Positions 11,495 to 24,404 are shown, counted from the first letter of the stretch. The stretch: 64,000 nucleotides of DNA from Cubamyces lactineus (GCA_022376465.1 JACDTU010000008.1:186001-250000), one strand, 5' to 3'. Made by a program: numbers and translations. The notes: a model not told the origin generated them from the letters alone.

Positions 11495-11743
11495 GTGACA
11501 GCTACGGCATACAACCCATTATGTATGATATTGGGGCGCATTTACGAGGGACTTTTGCATAGAACATCAGCCACTGCCGCCCGTCAATCGCTCAAAATTG
11601 GCCTCATTCCTGCGGGTGGTATTGGCAAGAAGGTCATTCCTGCCGGCCACAGGGTGCTCGAGGCGATTTGCTCGGACGTCCCGAAGCCTGAGTTTGTTCC
11701 CCTTCTCGCGGATTATTCGTACAGAGCTGAAACAGTCAAGTAG
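11495..11743 (+). pseudogene. LYS12: Fragment of homoisocitrate dehydrogenase N-terminus
   Basis: An 82-codon frame contains the start of the mitochondrial lysine-pathway enzyme homoisocitrate dehydrogenase: [20 protein letters not shown], then [19 protein letters not shown] and EFVPLLA. It then jumps to a short, unlike stretch and ETVK before a stop. The family is about 350-380 aa, so at least three quarters is absent. The conserved GDGIG loop reads GGIG. No continuing exon was found downstream before the convergent kelch gene. The simplest view is a decayed partial duplicate. Family recognition rests on the short N-terminal segment only. Confidence 0.55.
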
Positions 11744-11761
11744 ACCCCCAAATTTACATGT

Positions 11762-13216
11762 TCAGGGCTCATAAGGGGGTAACGACTCAGCATACGCACT
11801 ACTAGCTACGCTGAACCTGTCGTAGGCCCTACTGTCGGGAAATCGGGCTGCAAACAATGACCTTACTCAATGCCACTGCATGTCGCATAAAAATGGCGTA
11901 CAAACGCACCATGTGTAAGCGCGGTATCAAACTCATGAAATACTGCCGAATCCCTGGGCTCCTGACCGTCCCTATCTTCCGCACAACGCCCTCCTAACAC
12001 GAATACGCGTGTTCCTAGTGAAGCCAGGGTATGTCCCGCCCTAGGAGAGGGTGCAAAGCCAATATTTTCGAATGTATGCCAATGTCGATCTGCAACGGAT
12101 CTCGTAGTCAGTGACTGTAGTGCGCACATCAGGGAACGTCTACCAGATATATCAAAGGCGAAAAGATCGCCAAGAGCGCTGCCATCGCTACCCTGTCCTC
12201 CAAAGACGTACATGACACGTCCGATAACAGTCGCCGAATGACCCGAGCGGGGTGAAGGGATGGTTCCGGTACAGCGCAACTCGGTCCAGGTCTTCGTAGT
12301 AGTATCGAATTCCCATGTGTCGTTGTAGTGGCGGTCGCAATCTGCGCCACCAAACCTGAGCCAATCGTTAGAGCGCGAGAATACTGAGACAAGGCGCAAC
12401 CTACAGGATGATCTTCTCCTCATACGGCATACAGATATGACTTGTTCGTTTCGATGGACGCAGAGGTCTCTCCGCCGGCTCCACTAGTTTCCAAGCCGGC
12501 CTCTTCCTCACTTGAGATTCCCAATCTACCGCTCAGCGATCAATCGTCGAGATGTTATGTGCACTCACAAGAGTGGAGATCAAAGGACCACAGATCGTTG
12601 AAAAATACACCATCCACCTGACCTCCGAACATGCAGATCTTGGTGCCAACCACCGTCAAAGTGTGCCCATGCCGCCCAACGGGGGATAGTCCATAGACGG
12701 CGACACACGTCCACTCGCGGGAGACTTGAGTGCAGTTAGAACGATTCCTCAACGAGCGTACAAGTACTGTAGCTTACTGAGGTTGAGCATGTACAGGTCA
12801 TCATCTTGTTTGCCACCGTGCCTCGACTCGCGCGTCCTCGTTTCCCCGCCCCAAACGATCAACACTCTCGCAACCAGGGCGCTCGCGTGACCAGCGCGGG
12901 GCGAAGGGATGTCTCCATTTGTTTGAAGCAGCGTTGCCGACAGACCCTCCAGGGAGATCACGTAGAGATCGTTCCTCAGGGTTCCTTGCGCCAGGCCGCC
13001 GAAAAGGAAAAGCTCCCCAGAGGCGTTTGCATTGGCAGGTAGCGCATGGCCATATCTGGGGAATGGCGACGGAGAAAGTGTCGTGGGAGGCGCTACACCT
13101 CGCCTTGAGATGGTGGTGGGAGGCGGCGACTGCAAGCGACATTGCGACCAAAGGGATGCCGGGCGCGCTTGGGATAGGCTTGGTGTACGGGTCGATTGTT
13201 GGGTATCATAGGACAT
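11762..13216 (-). CDS. Kelch-repeat protein, Tea1-like, lacking the coiled-coil half
   Basis: ATG at 13216 (MSYDTQQSTRTPSL). Kelch blades follow: FPRYGHALP...GELFLFGGL, PSPRAGHASALV, PVGRHGHTLTVVGTKICMFG, RPSKRTSHICMPYEEKIIL then FGGADCDRHYNDTWEFD, PSPRSGHSATVIGRVMYVFG, PSPRAGHTLASLGTRVFVLG. Introns of 50-100 bp join the blades in phase. The propeller is followed only by a short tail; one plausible last splice (near 11900) gives HARFPDS and a stop at 11764-11762. Fungal Tea1/Ral2-type proteins, which mark growing cell tips with microtubule plus ends, are normally over 1000 aa with a long coiled coil after the kelch domain. That part is missing. It may be a truncated paralog or a pseudogene that is still open in its first half. 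Confidence 0.65.
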
Positions 13217-16138
13217 TCCTTCGTCACGGTCCCCTAGGATACTGTGTGGCCGCGTGGCGGGGGCAGTAGCGTGCAGAGGCTATGGAGAAGAGGACGAAAG
13301 GAAAGGCCTAGCAGCCCTGAGAGCCGAAACGAAAGCGTGAAGAATAGTGAGCGAGAGCAGGGGGAGACGGCTGTAATCATCCCTGTTCACCGTGAGACTA
13401 TGTTGTACGCAGGCGGCGTGCAGAATCTTACTGCTCATCACAGATATGTGTCGTTGATTCTGTTGCAGGCTGTCCCGATCAGCGGCCCTGTCTCTGCGTG
13501 ACAGTTGACGCACTGCATGGAGACATGGGATGAGGGTACAGAACCTGTTCATCTGCCAAACGCTTAAAGTTGCTCTTGAGAGAGATGTGGATTCAGACAA
13601 ACAGCTTGCTATGAGCCAAGTCCGGGGGGACGTGGCGTAAGCGGAATACCTGAACTGCCTCACAAGGTCGCCGCAGCAGGAACGCAGAGATCATGCGCAC
13701 TTGGCGCCCAGATGCTTGGATTGCAATGTGGCAGATAGTAGACCACAGATGCTGTTTGCCAACTTTCAAGCCCTTCCGACGACGCTGACTTTGGCAGTAC
13801 TGTCAATGACGCCGGGCAGGACACGGTGTCTGTGGCGACATCAGGTGTTAGTAGTTCCAGCCCATACACACGTAGCACAGTAGTAGTACATGCCTAACAC
13901 TTACAGTGACATGTCAGACGTAGTTACCGCTGACACGACTTCGAGTTTCAAATACTGCTGAGGGATTGCAATAGTACCGAGCAGTTCTGGAGTTTTTGGG
14001 ATTTTCACCGTGGGGGCGCCTGTCCGAGAGTATAACGAAAACAACCATAACTCGACCCAAACAAAGCCGTGGCGCGGGATTTCCGAGTCGCTTCAAGTTG
14101 TTAACGATTTTGCCAATGAGCCTTGGACCAGTATTGCCTCTACCACTCCGTTACGGGCATGGCTATGTGCTGATCGCGTCCTGGGCCCCTCACTCAATAC
14201 AGCATATCGGTCGTCTGTCTATGGGAGACTTTGTCATAGTTATGCATATGCAGCCCACAACGTGATGTGCTACAGCGCGACAGGCTCATCGAACATATAA
14301 GCCTGAGTTGTCCCTCCTCATACTCCCTGCTTTAGCGCACGTTAGCTTCCCCGCCGGAGCGAGTACTAGTCCCGGGTGCCACGAAGAGGCCTGCGCTAGG
14401 ACCGACATGCAGGTCGGCCCCTCGCCCGGGATCCTTCCAACCAGCCGCCCCCAGCATATCGCCCTCTTCTTCAAACAATTTGTCACGTCTTCACCGATGC
14501 TTGAGTCGGGGACCCGTCGATTGAGCCACCCGAGCCGGCCTTTACTGCGGTACATCAATGTTAGTGGAGTGTTGGGTTCGTTTGTCGGATACGCTGTCTT
14601 GAGGCACGCGCTACTACACTGGGTTATATCAGTATGGGAGAACTTAGATTTGCCTAGAGCAGAAGAGACTCACGTCGCTCTTTTATGTCTATCTACGCAA
14701 TCATTCTGTAGAGGGGTTATAAACGTCGATAGATAGGAACAGTACACCAGGACACACCTTGTCATCTTTCTGCTTGTCCCGAGAGTAAGTCAATCTGGCC
14801 GGTATTAGGTTCTCCTTTGCTTATATGTGGCTGTCTCCCTGACGATCAAGATATCTTGTTGCGTCTCCTCATATAGTTTGGGTCGTCCTTTGTTTTTCCC
14901 ATATACCGCCAGTTTTTTTTTCTCAATCTGTGCTTACGAAGTCCATGTGGGCCCCTTTCCAGAGTTCAAGTTGGGATGATGGCGGTAATCGTCGATCGTG
15001 TCGTCATCAGCTCAGAATCATCACAGTCTTGAGGCACGCAAACTACTGTATCATGGGCATGAGTATTTGTGATGACCGCCAAGGTATAACTAAAGGACTC
15101 ACATCTTCACCAGATAGACTCTGCAGCAAGACGTCAGTATAGCTATACGTACCGAGAGGAGAGCGTTGAGTGATGAGAGAGAGCGGCGCAAGAGGAACTG
15201 AGGTGTGCGAGGGGAAGGGTGGGTAGTCAGACCTGTATATATAGTGTTGGGGTTGTCTTGCAGTGGCGTCTGAGTAGATAGCATAGCGATGTAACCCCAG
15301 GTCACGAGTGAAGCGCACTCATACGCCATCAGCACCTACAGTAGTGTTCCGCCGCACACTTAGCCCTTGCCTCGGTGGTAATGTTTCGAGTAACTTTCCT
15401 CAGCCGTCATCGAGCGATCGCCACTATGTGATGGCTCGCCGTAATATCTAGATGACGCGGACACGCGGACACGTTAACTACACGCGTAGTTCACCGCCTC
15501 TTTCGAATTACGTCCGATAACCAACCCAGGGATTGATGAACGGAGAGGGGCGTCCACCCGCGATAGTGTCGAGGCAAGTGGGTGAATGTAGATCGCGCCA
15601 CGATTGCACTGCCGCACAGTTGCCGCGGTGCGCATAACTAGACTAACCCGCGCAGATGGTCGGACCCACTCGGCAAGCTGCGCCAATGAGTCGTCTACCA
15701 ACCGAGCTGTCGGTCACCGGTGGCAACACGCACTCGGATATGAACTGCTCCCACCTATATCGTGACATATGCTCAACAACCACAGACGCGGTCTAGCACG
15801 AACGCCTTGTGCATTCTCGGGATGGATACGTCGAGGATGCCCCCGAAACGACGTCGGACCAATGGGTGCAACCCTTCTCAGTGCGTTCAGGTCTGATGAT
15901 CATTGCGATATGTTGCCCAAAGGATAGACGACGAACAAGTCGGGTTGGAGAATCCTCGAACGGTGCCGGTCCGCTGCGACTCGCCATGTTGCCTGCTTTC
16001 AGTCAGTATCCGTGCTGCACCCCTGGTTCATTCTCAGTGACTCATCGTCGCAACCATCGAAACGTATAGAAAGACACATCGCCAGATTGATGCACCAGTC
16101 TTCATCAGATCATACCTGTGCAGGACATGGAGTGGCGC
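13217..16138. other. 2.9-kb stretch without a recognisable gene
   Basis: I see no gene with start, splice sites and family motifs. Open frames are short and mostly without ATG context. One short direct repeat (GTCTTGAGGCACGC) occurs near 14598 and 15028. Together with the neighbouring gene fragment and the truncated kelch gene it looks like a decayed or expanded region. Confidence 0.5.
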
Positions 16139-18546
16139 CTATATACCGCCGAACGCCACCTTTCCGTCGACCACTGTCGCCTTCACCTTCGTCTCGAGGA
16201 TGTCGCTAAATGGCTGGCTCTCGTCCATGATGTTGCGGTCTAGCACTACGAAGTCGGCGCGCTTCCCTGGAGCGAGTGACCCTAAGACGTCTTCTGAGAA
16301 CGAGGCATATGCGGCGTCGAGGGTCATGCCTTTCAGAGCCTGCACCCTGGTAAGACGTTCAGATGGGAACCTATTCGCCATATCAGACTAGTTCCCGAGC
16401 GAGGAAGTTGTAGTGCGCACCATCCGCTCTCTCCATGGGGGCTCTTTCCCTCGGTGTTGAGCCGCGCCACAGCGGCGTAGAAACCGAGAAGTGGGTTGAT
16501 ACCCTCCACAGGGAAGTCCGAGCCAAGGGGCAGAACACCGTTGCGAGACGACTTCAAAAGCGTCTGGTAGGCGTAGGCACCTTTGATGCGGTCGGGGCCC
16601 TAGGCAGCCATTAATCAAGACGTAGATTAAAAGACACGGCCAGACGTACCAAACGAGTCTCAGCATACCACATATCGCTCGTTCTAGTGACACCGAATAA
16701 GCCAATAGTCAGATCCGCGTCTACATGTAACTTACGCGTGAGTCGGCTGGACGCTTGTGAGCACTACAGCATGCTGCGGTCAATATGCGTATGGAGGCAC
16801 CAGCTATACGGAAGAGATACACACCTCCCAGCTCCCCAGATCGTTTTAGGTCCTCAACGCGCATGATTTGTGCGTGTTCAATACGAGGGCGCCTTGCAGC
16901 AACTTCGTCCTTGTCATCTGATACGTTCTCGAAAGCGTCCAGAACGGCCTTATTGGCACGGTCTCCTATGGCGTGGACGTTCTGTGGACGTCACCGAAGT
17001 GGCTTTTGATATATATAGATGGACAAGGCATTGCTGACGACATACCACTCCCCAACCCTTGTGCCACCATTCACGCACGAGCTTCAGAAGGTCGTCTTCC
17101 GGCAGACGCATGATGCCTCGCGCCTCCGGCTTGTCTGAGTATGGCGCGAGCAGTGCAGCACCCCACGAACCGAGAGCGCCGTCTGTGAATAGTTTGACAC
17201 TACGCATCCGGACGTGGGCGGCAGGACTTGGATCGTAGATTTCGATGTCATTCTTGTCGGCAGGCGAGAGCCTGTCGGAATCCGCCATTGCATACACTCG
17301 AATCTATGCCAATCGTTGAGTTCTTCTCATGCACGAGCTGTTGATGTTACTCACGGGAAGCTGATTGTCGTCGTCCATCCTAGAGATGTTCAGCGGAATT
17401 CCGGTATGAATCTCCAGACGACTCACTCTCGGAAGAGTTCGAATTCTTCAAGACTTGTTGCGGCATCGTGTATGCTGGTCAGCCCGACGGAGAGAGCGTC
17501 TTTCACAGTTCTTTCCGCGTAGTCGCGCATTTGCCACGCGGACCACTTCGGGATGGGTACCAAATTCATGGCGGCGTCTACGAAGATACCAGTGGGTTCA
17601 CCAGTAGTCGGATCTCGCACAATTTCGCCTCCTGGAATGGTGCTAGGGAAAGACCCGTTGAGATGCTCCTTCGTGAGAGATAGTGCTCGAGGCGAAAGCC
17701 ATAGCGCGTGCACGTCAACGCGATGCAGCGCAATAGGGAGCGACGCAAGGGACGGACGGGACGCAAGTTCGGCCTGTTATACGTTAAGCAAAACGGCATA
17801 TCCATCAAAGGTGACAACTTACGGCAGTAGGGAATGATCCGTCAGTGTCAGACCACCGCGTTTGGTCCCATCCCATTGCTTCAATCCATGTGTCAGGGCT
17901 TGGGGAATTGTCTCGCACATAGTTCTCCAGGAGGTCCAAAATTTCTGAGAGCGATTGGGCTTCGTCTAGTCGGAGCTGCATCTTGAAACCATACTGGATG
18001 ATGTGGGCATGAGCATCTAGTCGTTGGTCAGTACACTAATTCCTGCAGTTCATCGACGCGTTCCAACCTGCTAGCCCTGGAACCACGATGGACCCTGCAG
18101 GCACGTTATAGACCGGGAGCGGCTTTTTGGCAGTGGGCTCATTCCCGTAGAAGGTGCGTATGAGCTCGTTCTGGTACTCGTCCCAAGCAAGCTGCACATC
18201 GCCTGAGCAGCGTCTACGTCAGCTCACGACACTTGGCAGGCCATTGAACAAACATACTGAGTGTTCCCGTTGCCGCGACGGAGTGCTTGTCGACGAGTAT
18301 GCAATCAACTGCTGGCTTTGCTTCGTCGACGGTGAATACTCTGTGACCCTCTGCACAGAGTGCATAGGAGGCCGGTAACGATCTTACCAAGGCTGGCGTA
18401 CGAGTAAGAGAGGAGTAGTACGTGGAGAGACCTGCAACAGCGGACGCAATCACTGCCCATGCTACCTGGCCGAGTCGCCCGTTCCTAGTGCTCTCCCGTG
18501 GGCGAGGTGGAGGTCTGCCCTCATTACCAGGCGCATTCGTAGCCAT
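16139..18546 (-). CDS. Membrane-anchored amidohydrolase, family 3 (YtcJ-like)
   Basis: Metal-dependent hydrolase of the amidohydrolase superfamily, relatives of bacterial YtcJ and N-substituted formamide deformylase. The substrate is unknown. The start is taken at the ATG 18546 (Kozak-like ACCATGG). One hydrophobic segment (QVAWAVIASAVAGLSTYY) near residue 30 suggests a signal anchor. The metal-site motif GLADAHAHIIQYG is restored by an intron near 18060-18010. Then come IPGGEIVRDPTTGEPTGIF, VKLFTDGALGSWGAAL, NVHAIGDRANKAV, RPRIEHAQIMR and GSDFPVEGINPLLGFY. The C-terminus reads GKRADFVVLDRNI and VVDGKVAFGG, the usual closing beta-sandwich. All expected metal ligands (HxH, the two later His, Asp) are visible, so it is probably active. 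About nine exons. Confidence 0.88.
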
Positions 18547-19308
18547 GGTGTACACCTTGGAGTCGCGTCGTAGACCCGAGCGCCGTAGTATGCCTCAACG
18601 CAGCAACGAGGCTAACGGTAAGGTGGACGATGACGATTGGCACCTACCAGTGTAAGCAAACAAAGTAGACTGCTACGTATCAGTTACTAAGACTGCCAGC
18701 TCACTTACGCCAGATACTTATCGCTTACTTATATAAGAATCATACTTGAATCGGCCATATTATCACGGGCGCGTGTGATTCGACTTGGATAGATGCAATT
18801 CCAAGTTGCCCCGGTCGAGTGTCACCGATGATATCCATCGAACGAACCTCTCTACGATACTCCATCAGCTGATTGCTCCCGTGCCTTACAACCTCAAGCT
18901 CGCTGTGACAAGAGGACAAGGGAGATATGATTGATGATTCACAGATGACCCAGGGATACAAGGTGTGCGCGCCGACAGCGATAGAGATCAACGATACGAT
19001 ATAGGCAATTGGCTCACGGAAGCGGGAGTGGGAGAAAGAGGTCGAAGGAGAGGAAGAGAGATATACGCGAGGAATACTACGGTCCTATAGACGGCAAAGC
19101 GGTACGACAGGGGCTGTGGCGGCTTCTACTACATATGCGGCATGCGATCATTACGAACGTGAGATGCGACTGTCCCTCCTTCAGAGGGTAATTGCTGGGT
19201 ACGGTGCGTTGAGTGTGAGTAGAGATAAGAGATGTAAGATGAGACAACAGAGAAAAGGGTCGAAATATGGTATTCTGTGTAGGAGGACATGAGACGGAGG
19301 TGAGCGCT
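18547..19308. other. Intergenic between amidohydrolase and KAP95
   Basis: Upstream of the amidohydrolase and downstream of KAP95, both on the minus strand. No gene seen. Confidence 0.5.
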
Positions 19309-22300
19309 CTACGCAGTGGCCCGCTTGACCATCTGAAGAGAGGGAGTTGCTCCAGTCAGCATGAGCATGTTCGCACACATAAGGGACAACACGCACCTCC
19401 CGGGCCCACCGCACGGTCTTCTTCGTTTCGGGCGAGACGCGGCTCTTCATACGGAGCTCGTTCGCGATCCATTCCGCCAAGAGGAACTGCTTGATCTGGC
19501 CGTTGGGGAAAGCATCTGCGAGATCGCCGACAAGGCCCACAGCGAGCTTGATCGTGCTCTCCGTCCGCTCAGAGTCCGCCAGACACCTCTGGACAAGCTC
19601 GAGCATCGAGGGGACATGAGGCAAGAGCAGGTCGACCTTCGGCGTGTTCTTGAATCCGGCGACGATACCAGTGTATGCCTCGAGGATACCTTCGCGTAAG
19701 AGGCTGACGTACTCCACAAGGTCGATGTCAAGCTGTACCTCTTGGTTAGCGAAGATCATCGCAATATGATGCCAGTGAACCTACAGGGTTGGGCTGTACA
19801 GCACCAGCTTGCCTCAATACGCCCATCGTCGCCGCCAAGTAGGGCTCGAACGCCGGGCCGATAGCCATCGCGATATCACCGAAGCACGACAAGATGGAGA
19901 TCTTGACGTTGCGGTTCAGTATGTCACTCTGGAGGTTCTCAAGAAGGACGTTCATGAATGCGCTCGAGTACTGCGCAGTCTGATCGCCCAATGCACGGGA
20001 GATGTCACCGATGATGCCGACAGCAACCGTGCAGAGCTGCGTGTCCTCGTGCGCCTTGAGCGCAGGGTAGAGGTGTGGCAAGAAGGCGGGAATGTAGGGA
20101 GCGAAACCCTGCTCAAGAGCCGCAGAAAGGGCACCGACAACGAGGAAAGCATCCTCGAGGAGAGTCGAGGTCTTGCCGGCAGCATTGATAAGTTGCAGAA
20201 GCAGGGTCATGATACGATCAGCCAATGGTTGAATACCATCGTTGAGCTTGCGAATGACACTCTATAAACAAAGAAATGAGTGGTTTGCTGACGAGAGACA
20301 AGTCAGTACTCACGGTGATGACGGCGCAGAAGTTGCTCATTAGGTCGTTCCAGTTGTTACGATCATCGGCACCTACAATCTGGTTCTATACGACGATTGA
20401 GTGCACACCTCGTACGGTACCGCAATCAGACTTACCTGCATGCCAAGCAGTTGTTCCATGCGCATAAGAATCGTGACTGCCGTGTTCTGCACGACAGGGA
20501 TGGTATCGAGCGTTGAGTGAGTGATGAAGGAGGTAATCGCCTCGTACGCAGCCGTCCTGTGCTGGCCCTCGCTCGTCGTGCTGACGCCGGATCACATTCA
20601 ATGAGTCTGTCTCGTCAGGGAACGCATGGTACTCACGTCTCAGTTAAGCGGAGCAAGGCTTGAACGACACCCTCGTAGTATGGTGAAAGCACGCTGGGCT
20701 GGTTGAAAGTCTCCTGGTCGTCACCCTCAACGTAGCCAAGCTGGTCGGCGAGGTTCATCAGTGCCCAGCAGCAGTTGGCAGCAATACGTGGGTTGTCCTG
20801 AAGGCCAGTGACGAGCGCAGAGATGAGCGGGTGGAGGTGAACGTCAGGTTGGATCGTCGAGATGAGGAGGTCACAGATACGACCGAGCGTCCACGCGACA
20901 GTGTCCTTCACGTGGATGTTCGAGTCTGCCATCATGTCGATGAGGATGGGAAGCGCCTGGTTCACGAGCGGGGTAAGGACGTTGGGGTCCGGCCCATCCA
21001 AAATCGAGCCGAACGTCATGACCGCAGCCTCGCGCATGTGCCAGTCTGACGCCCGGATGTTGGCCTCGATAAACGGAATAACCGCTGCGACGATAGTGTC
21101 TTGCACAGCCTGGGCAAGAAGACCAAGACAGGTGGCAGCGGCCTTCGAAACGTCCCATTCGTCCTCGTCAGCATCCTCATCCTGGTGCGTGAGCAAATCA
21201 AGCAGAACAGGGACAATTTCAGGCATAGCAATCTTCGCGAAGAACTTGCTCTCGTTCTCAGGCACTTCACCGTACTCATTAGCCTATTGACGATTCCGTG
21301 AGTAGACTTGCTGGGAATACATGTTCACGAACATACCTCAGAAGCCTCCCATGCGAGCTCGGTCTCGAGCTCGCACACTGTGGACCAGAACTCGATGGCC
21401 TGGAGCGCGATCTCAGGCTCGCTGTGCTTCATGCCCATGACGGTAAGCTGGAAAGGAACATATCGACGGTCAAAATCTGCGTGAACGCGTAGGAGCGAGT
21501 GACATACTCCGAACAGCGCACGCTCCATGTAGTAGTTCATCTTGTCGTAGTAGAGCGACATAATCTTCACGAGACACTCGAACGCTCCGACTTGGACGGG
21601 AACAGAGGGGTTTTGCGTCGCCTCGCAGACCACCTGCATAATGTAATTCCTCTCGCCCTGGGGATCGCATATCAGAACCAGAGATTCATTAGTTTGAGGG
21701 ATTACTATCTCACCTCACGCTCAAAGTTGTCCCGAACGAACTCCAGGGAGTTGAGCAATGCCTGGATGGCTGCAAGCTGAACCTCCTGTGAAGATTCCTC
21801 CTTACGAGCGCCATGTATAACGGCGGTCAAGATTTCATTTGAACGCATCGAGAGGATCTCGGGTTTCTATCACATCACGGTCAGATGACACCAGGCTACA
21901 CGATGTCTTTGTACGCACATTTTGTAGTGCTTCGCACGTAAAACCGATCGCTTGCAGGGTGGCGACACGAAGGCTCGTGTTTGATTGCTCGCTCACGAAG
22001 CCCAGGAGAATCGAGATGACATCCATCCATTGCCCTTGCGGTAGCTCGACGGCCGCAATAGCAGAGACGACCTGAGCGGCAACAGTACCGACCTTGGGGG
22101 CAGGAGAAGCCAGAGCCATGAGCGCATCCTGCTTCACCTTGTTCCTGGTACCCTCATCAAGGGCGAGCCAGCGGTTGGCGTAGTCGGTTTGCCGTGCGAT
22201 TTCCTGGAAAAAGGGAGATGTGTATTGTGGCGCAGGGGCTAGGGCTGATTAGGATGGTACATACTCGTGCTGATAGGGCGTTCTTCAGAGCAAGACCGGC

Positions 22301-22624
22301 GGCGTTCCTGACGTGAGCTAGTGAGGACTCATTGACGAGCTCGGACGCGAGCATCAGCACGTATGCGGGCTGTATGTGGGCGCATGATGAGCGTTTCGGC
22401 CGCGTCAGTGGAGATCAGGGCGGGTACTCACGAAGTTCTCCCTGGCGGCGCTCTCGAGCTTTTGGGTCGCATCGTCACGCGTATGTGCGTCTGTAGGATG
22501 CAGGAAGGATGGAAATGAGCATGGATGGAGATGGGAGACGCGCCATCTGCGGGTCGGGGCCGGGGCGGGCGAAAAAAGACGTACCGGGCGAGAGGGTATT
22601 CGCGAGGAGCTCACTTGCGTTCAT
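19309..22624 (-). CDS. KAP95: Importin subunit beta-1 (karyopherin beta, Kap95)
   Basis: Nuclear import receptor that carries importin alpha and NLS cargo through pores and releases it on Ran-GTP. ATG 22624 ([13 protein letters not shown]) joins in phase to [24 protein letters not shown] repeats fill the roughly 860-aa chain. Well-conserved stretches are [85 protein letters not shown] and WARE joined over the last intron to MVKRATA. The acidic [10 protein letters not shown] loop that touches importin alpha is present. More than ten short introns. It is divergent from LSM7 with 310 bp between start codons. Confidence 0.96.
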
Positions 22625-22934
22625 GGTCGTGACTGGAGACAGAAGGCGATATCTGAAAGGCTGGTGGACGAGATGAGGGCGGTCGTGGTGGTGGTTGCGG
22701 AGGAAGGGGGCGGAGGGCGAGTGGCGGACTTGGACGAGCAGGGTCAAGGGAACGAGGTCGCTCAACCTCGGGCGTCTCTTTTCTGCATCGGCCCCGCGTC
22801 TGTCTCGCACTGCAGCTCAGCTTCCGTCCTCCCACCACTCTTACAGCGTTTGTTCTTTCCCCGCTTTGTTTTGTATCGCCATTCTCACAGCTCGTGTTAC
22901 CCCAGATAAACCATACACAATCACCACAATAACA
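22625..22934. promoter_or_regulatory. Divergent promoter of KAP95 and LSM7
   Basis: 310 bp between two ATGs pointing outward. CT/GA-rich tracts are present but no clear TATA box. Such spacing implies a shared promoter. Confidence 0.55.
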
Positions 22935-23528
22935 ATGGCTGATAGAGTACGTCTCCCCTTCCTCATCATTCACTCCCCAATGACCCTCAGTGCTGAAGGG
23001 TCGTGGCGGCAGCAGAGGCGCAGCGAGAGGCGCCACCCCTGCGACGAGAGGCGGCAGGAATGGGCCGTACGTATCCCGATTCTACTCAATGGCCTACTCT
23101 GAGTTTGTTTGCTGCCGCAGAGTGCAACCGACCATGGATAAGCCCAAGCGTGAAGCTATCCTCGACCTCGCAAAATATGTCAACGAGCGCATCCGCGTCA
23201 AGTTCACCGGCGGACGGGAAGGTCGTGCACTCTACCCGCTACCTCTCCGCCCGCGTGCTGATGATCAGAAACAGTAACCGGTGTCTTGAAGGGCTACGAC
23301 CAGCTCCTCAACCTCGTGCTTGATGAAGTACAAGAGAACCTGCAGGGCGGTGAGTGCTCGCCCAAACACGTAATGCTCTGATTGCCTTTTGACGCGGGGC
23401 CAGTCCCGGAAGGTCAACAGGCGACACGAAACCTCGGTCTCGTCGTCCTCCGAGGACCAACGATTACTCTCCTCAGTCCCGTAGACGGGTTCGAGGAGAT
23501 CGCCAACCCTTTCGTTGCGCAGGAGTGA
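22935..23528 (+). CDS. LSM7: LSm7, U6 snRNA / mRNA-decay Sm-like protein
   Basis: Member of the LSm2-8 ring on U6 snRNA and of the cytoplasmic LSm1-7 ring that promotes decapping. Exon 1 encodes only MADR. Exon 2 adds an Arg-Gly-rich arm (GRGGSRGAARGA). Then the Sm fold: KREAILDLAKYVNERIRVKF, VTGVLKGYDQLLNLVLDE (Sm1), and after the last intron the Sm2 signature GLVVLRGPTITLL with VDGFEEIANPFVAQE at the C-terminus. This order and the long loop between Sm1 and Sm2 fit LSm7 rather than other LSm proteins. Four introns, all phase-consistent. Confidence 0.93.
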
Positions 23529-24404
23529 CGCGACCATCACATCGGACGTTGACCTTCGTTACTCTGATTACTCTCTCCATGCAGAGTGTGTATTTCTATT
23601 GTACGCTGAATGCTCACGCCAGCCGACATTCCATCCTGTCGTCCCGATGTCATTGTGACTTTCTCACGCGAGGGCAAAGTCAATAAAATGGTGCTAAGCC
23701 CTCAACGCACGTCCTTGCCCTGACCAAGCCCACAAAAGCCAAGCGGTTCAACTCCAAATTGCTGTTGTGTGTGCACACCGTTTCTAACAAGCGAACATGA
23801 TCTTGCCGTAGCCATCCTGTGCGAGATTCGCTCGGACGACTGCGATCGCAAGAAGCAAGGGATATTGACAAGATGCATCGTCGCGATCCGGGCAAGTGCA
23901 TGAACTTGCTCAGCCGAACGCACACCTGCAGTTGAGATGCCATGCATGCACTTTCGAGTATCCGCAGGTCGATGACATGTGCACACGTCGTCCGCATACT
24001 TGAAGGGACTAGATCTTGATATTGGGAAGGTCCACAACACGACTTTCGAGCCATACGTATGTACAACGTGTCGATGCAACAGACAAGGTGGGACTCCATG
24101 ATGCGATAGCGAGAGTGGATCGTGGATCGATATGATAGAAGCGAACGAGTGTGCCGAGACCGAGAGCGAAGAAATGAGTTAATAATACCGTGAACAAATC
24201 CTGTATGAACCGGCCTGCCTGCAACGTCGCATGGGGGACAGTTGCTCCTAGGTGAAAGGAGAAAAAATGAAGATGGCATAAAGGACACGCGCCCAAAGGA
24301 ATATCGAAGGGTGAGAGGGTTTGTGGCGATCGAAGGACGGTGCGTCACGATGAGTGCATACCATCGCGTTGGGCGACGCTCGCGCCGTCCTCGTCGCCGA
24401 GTAG
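23529..24404. other. Convergent 3' intergenic region
   Basis: Between LSM7 and the phosphatase gene. No gene or structured RNA seen. Confidence 0.55.

Noticed and set aside
14308..14736. 142-codon frame with a hydrophobic start
   Set aside because: No ATG at its beginning, no family features and no splice context.
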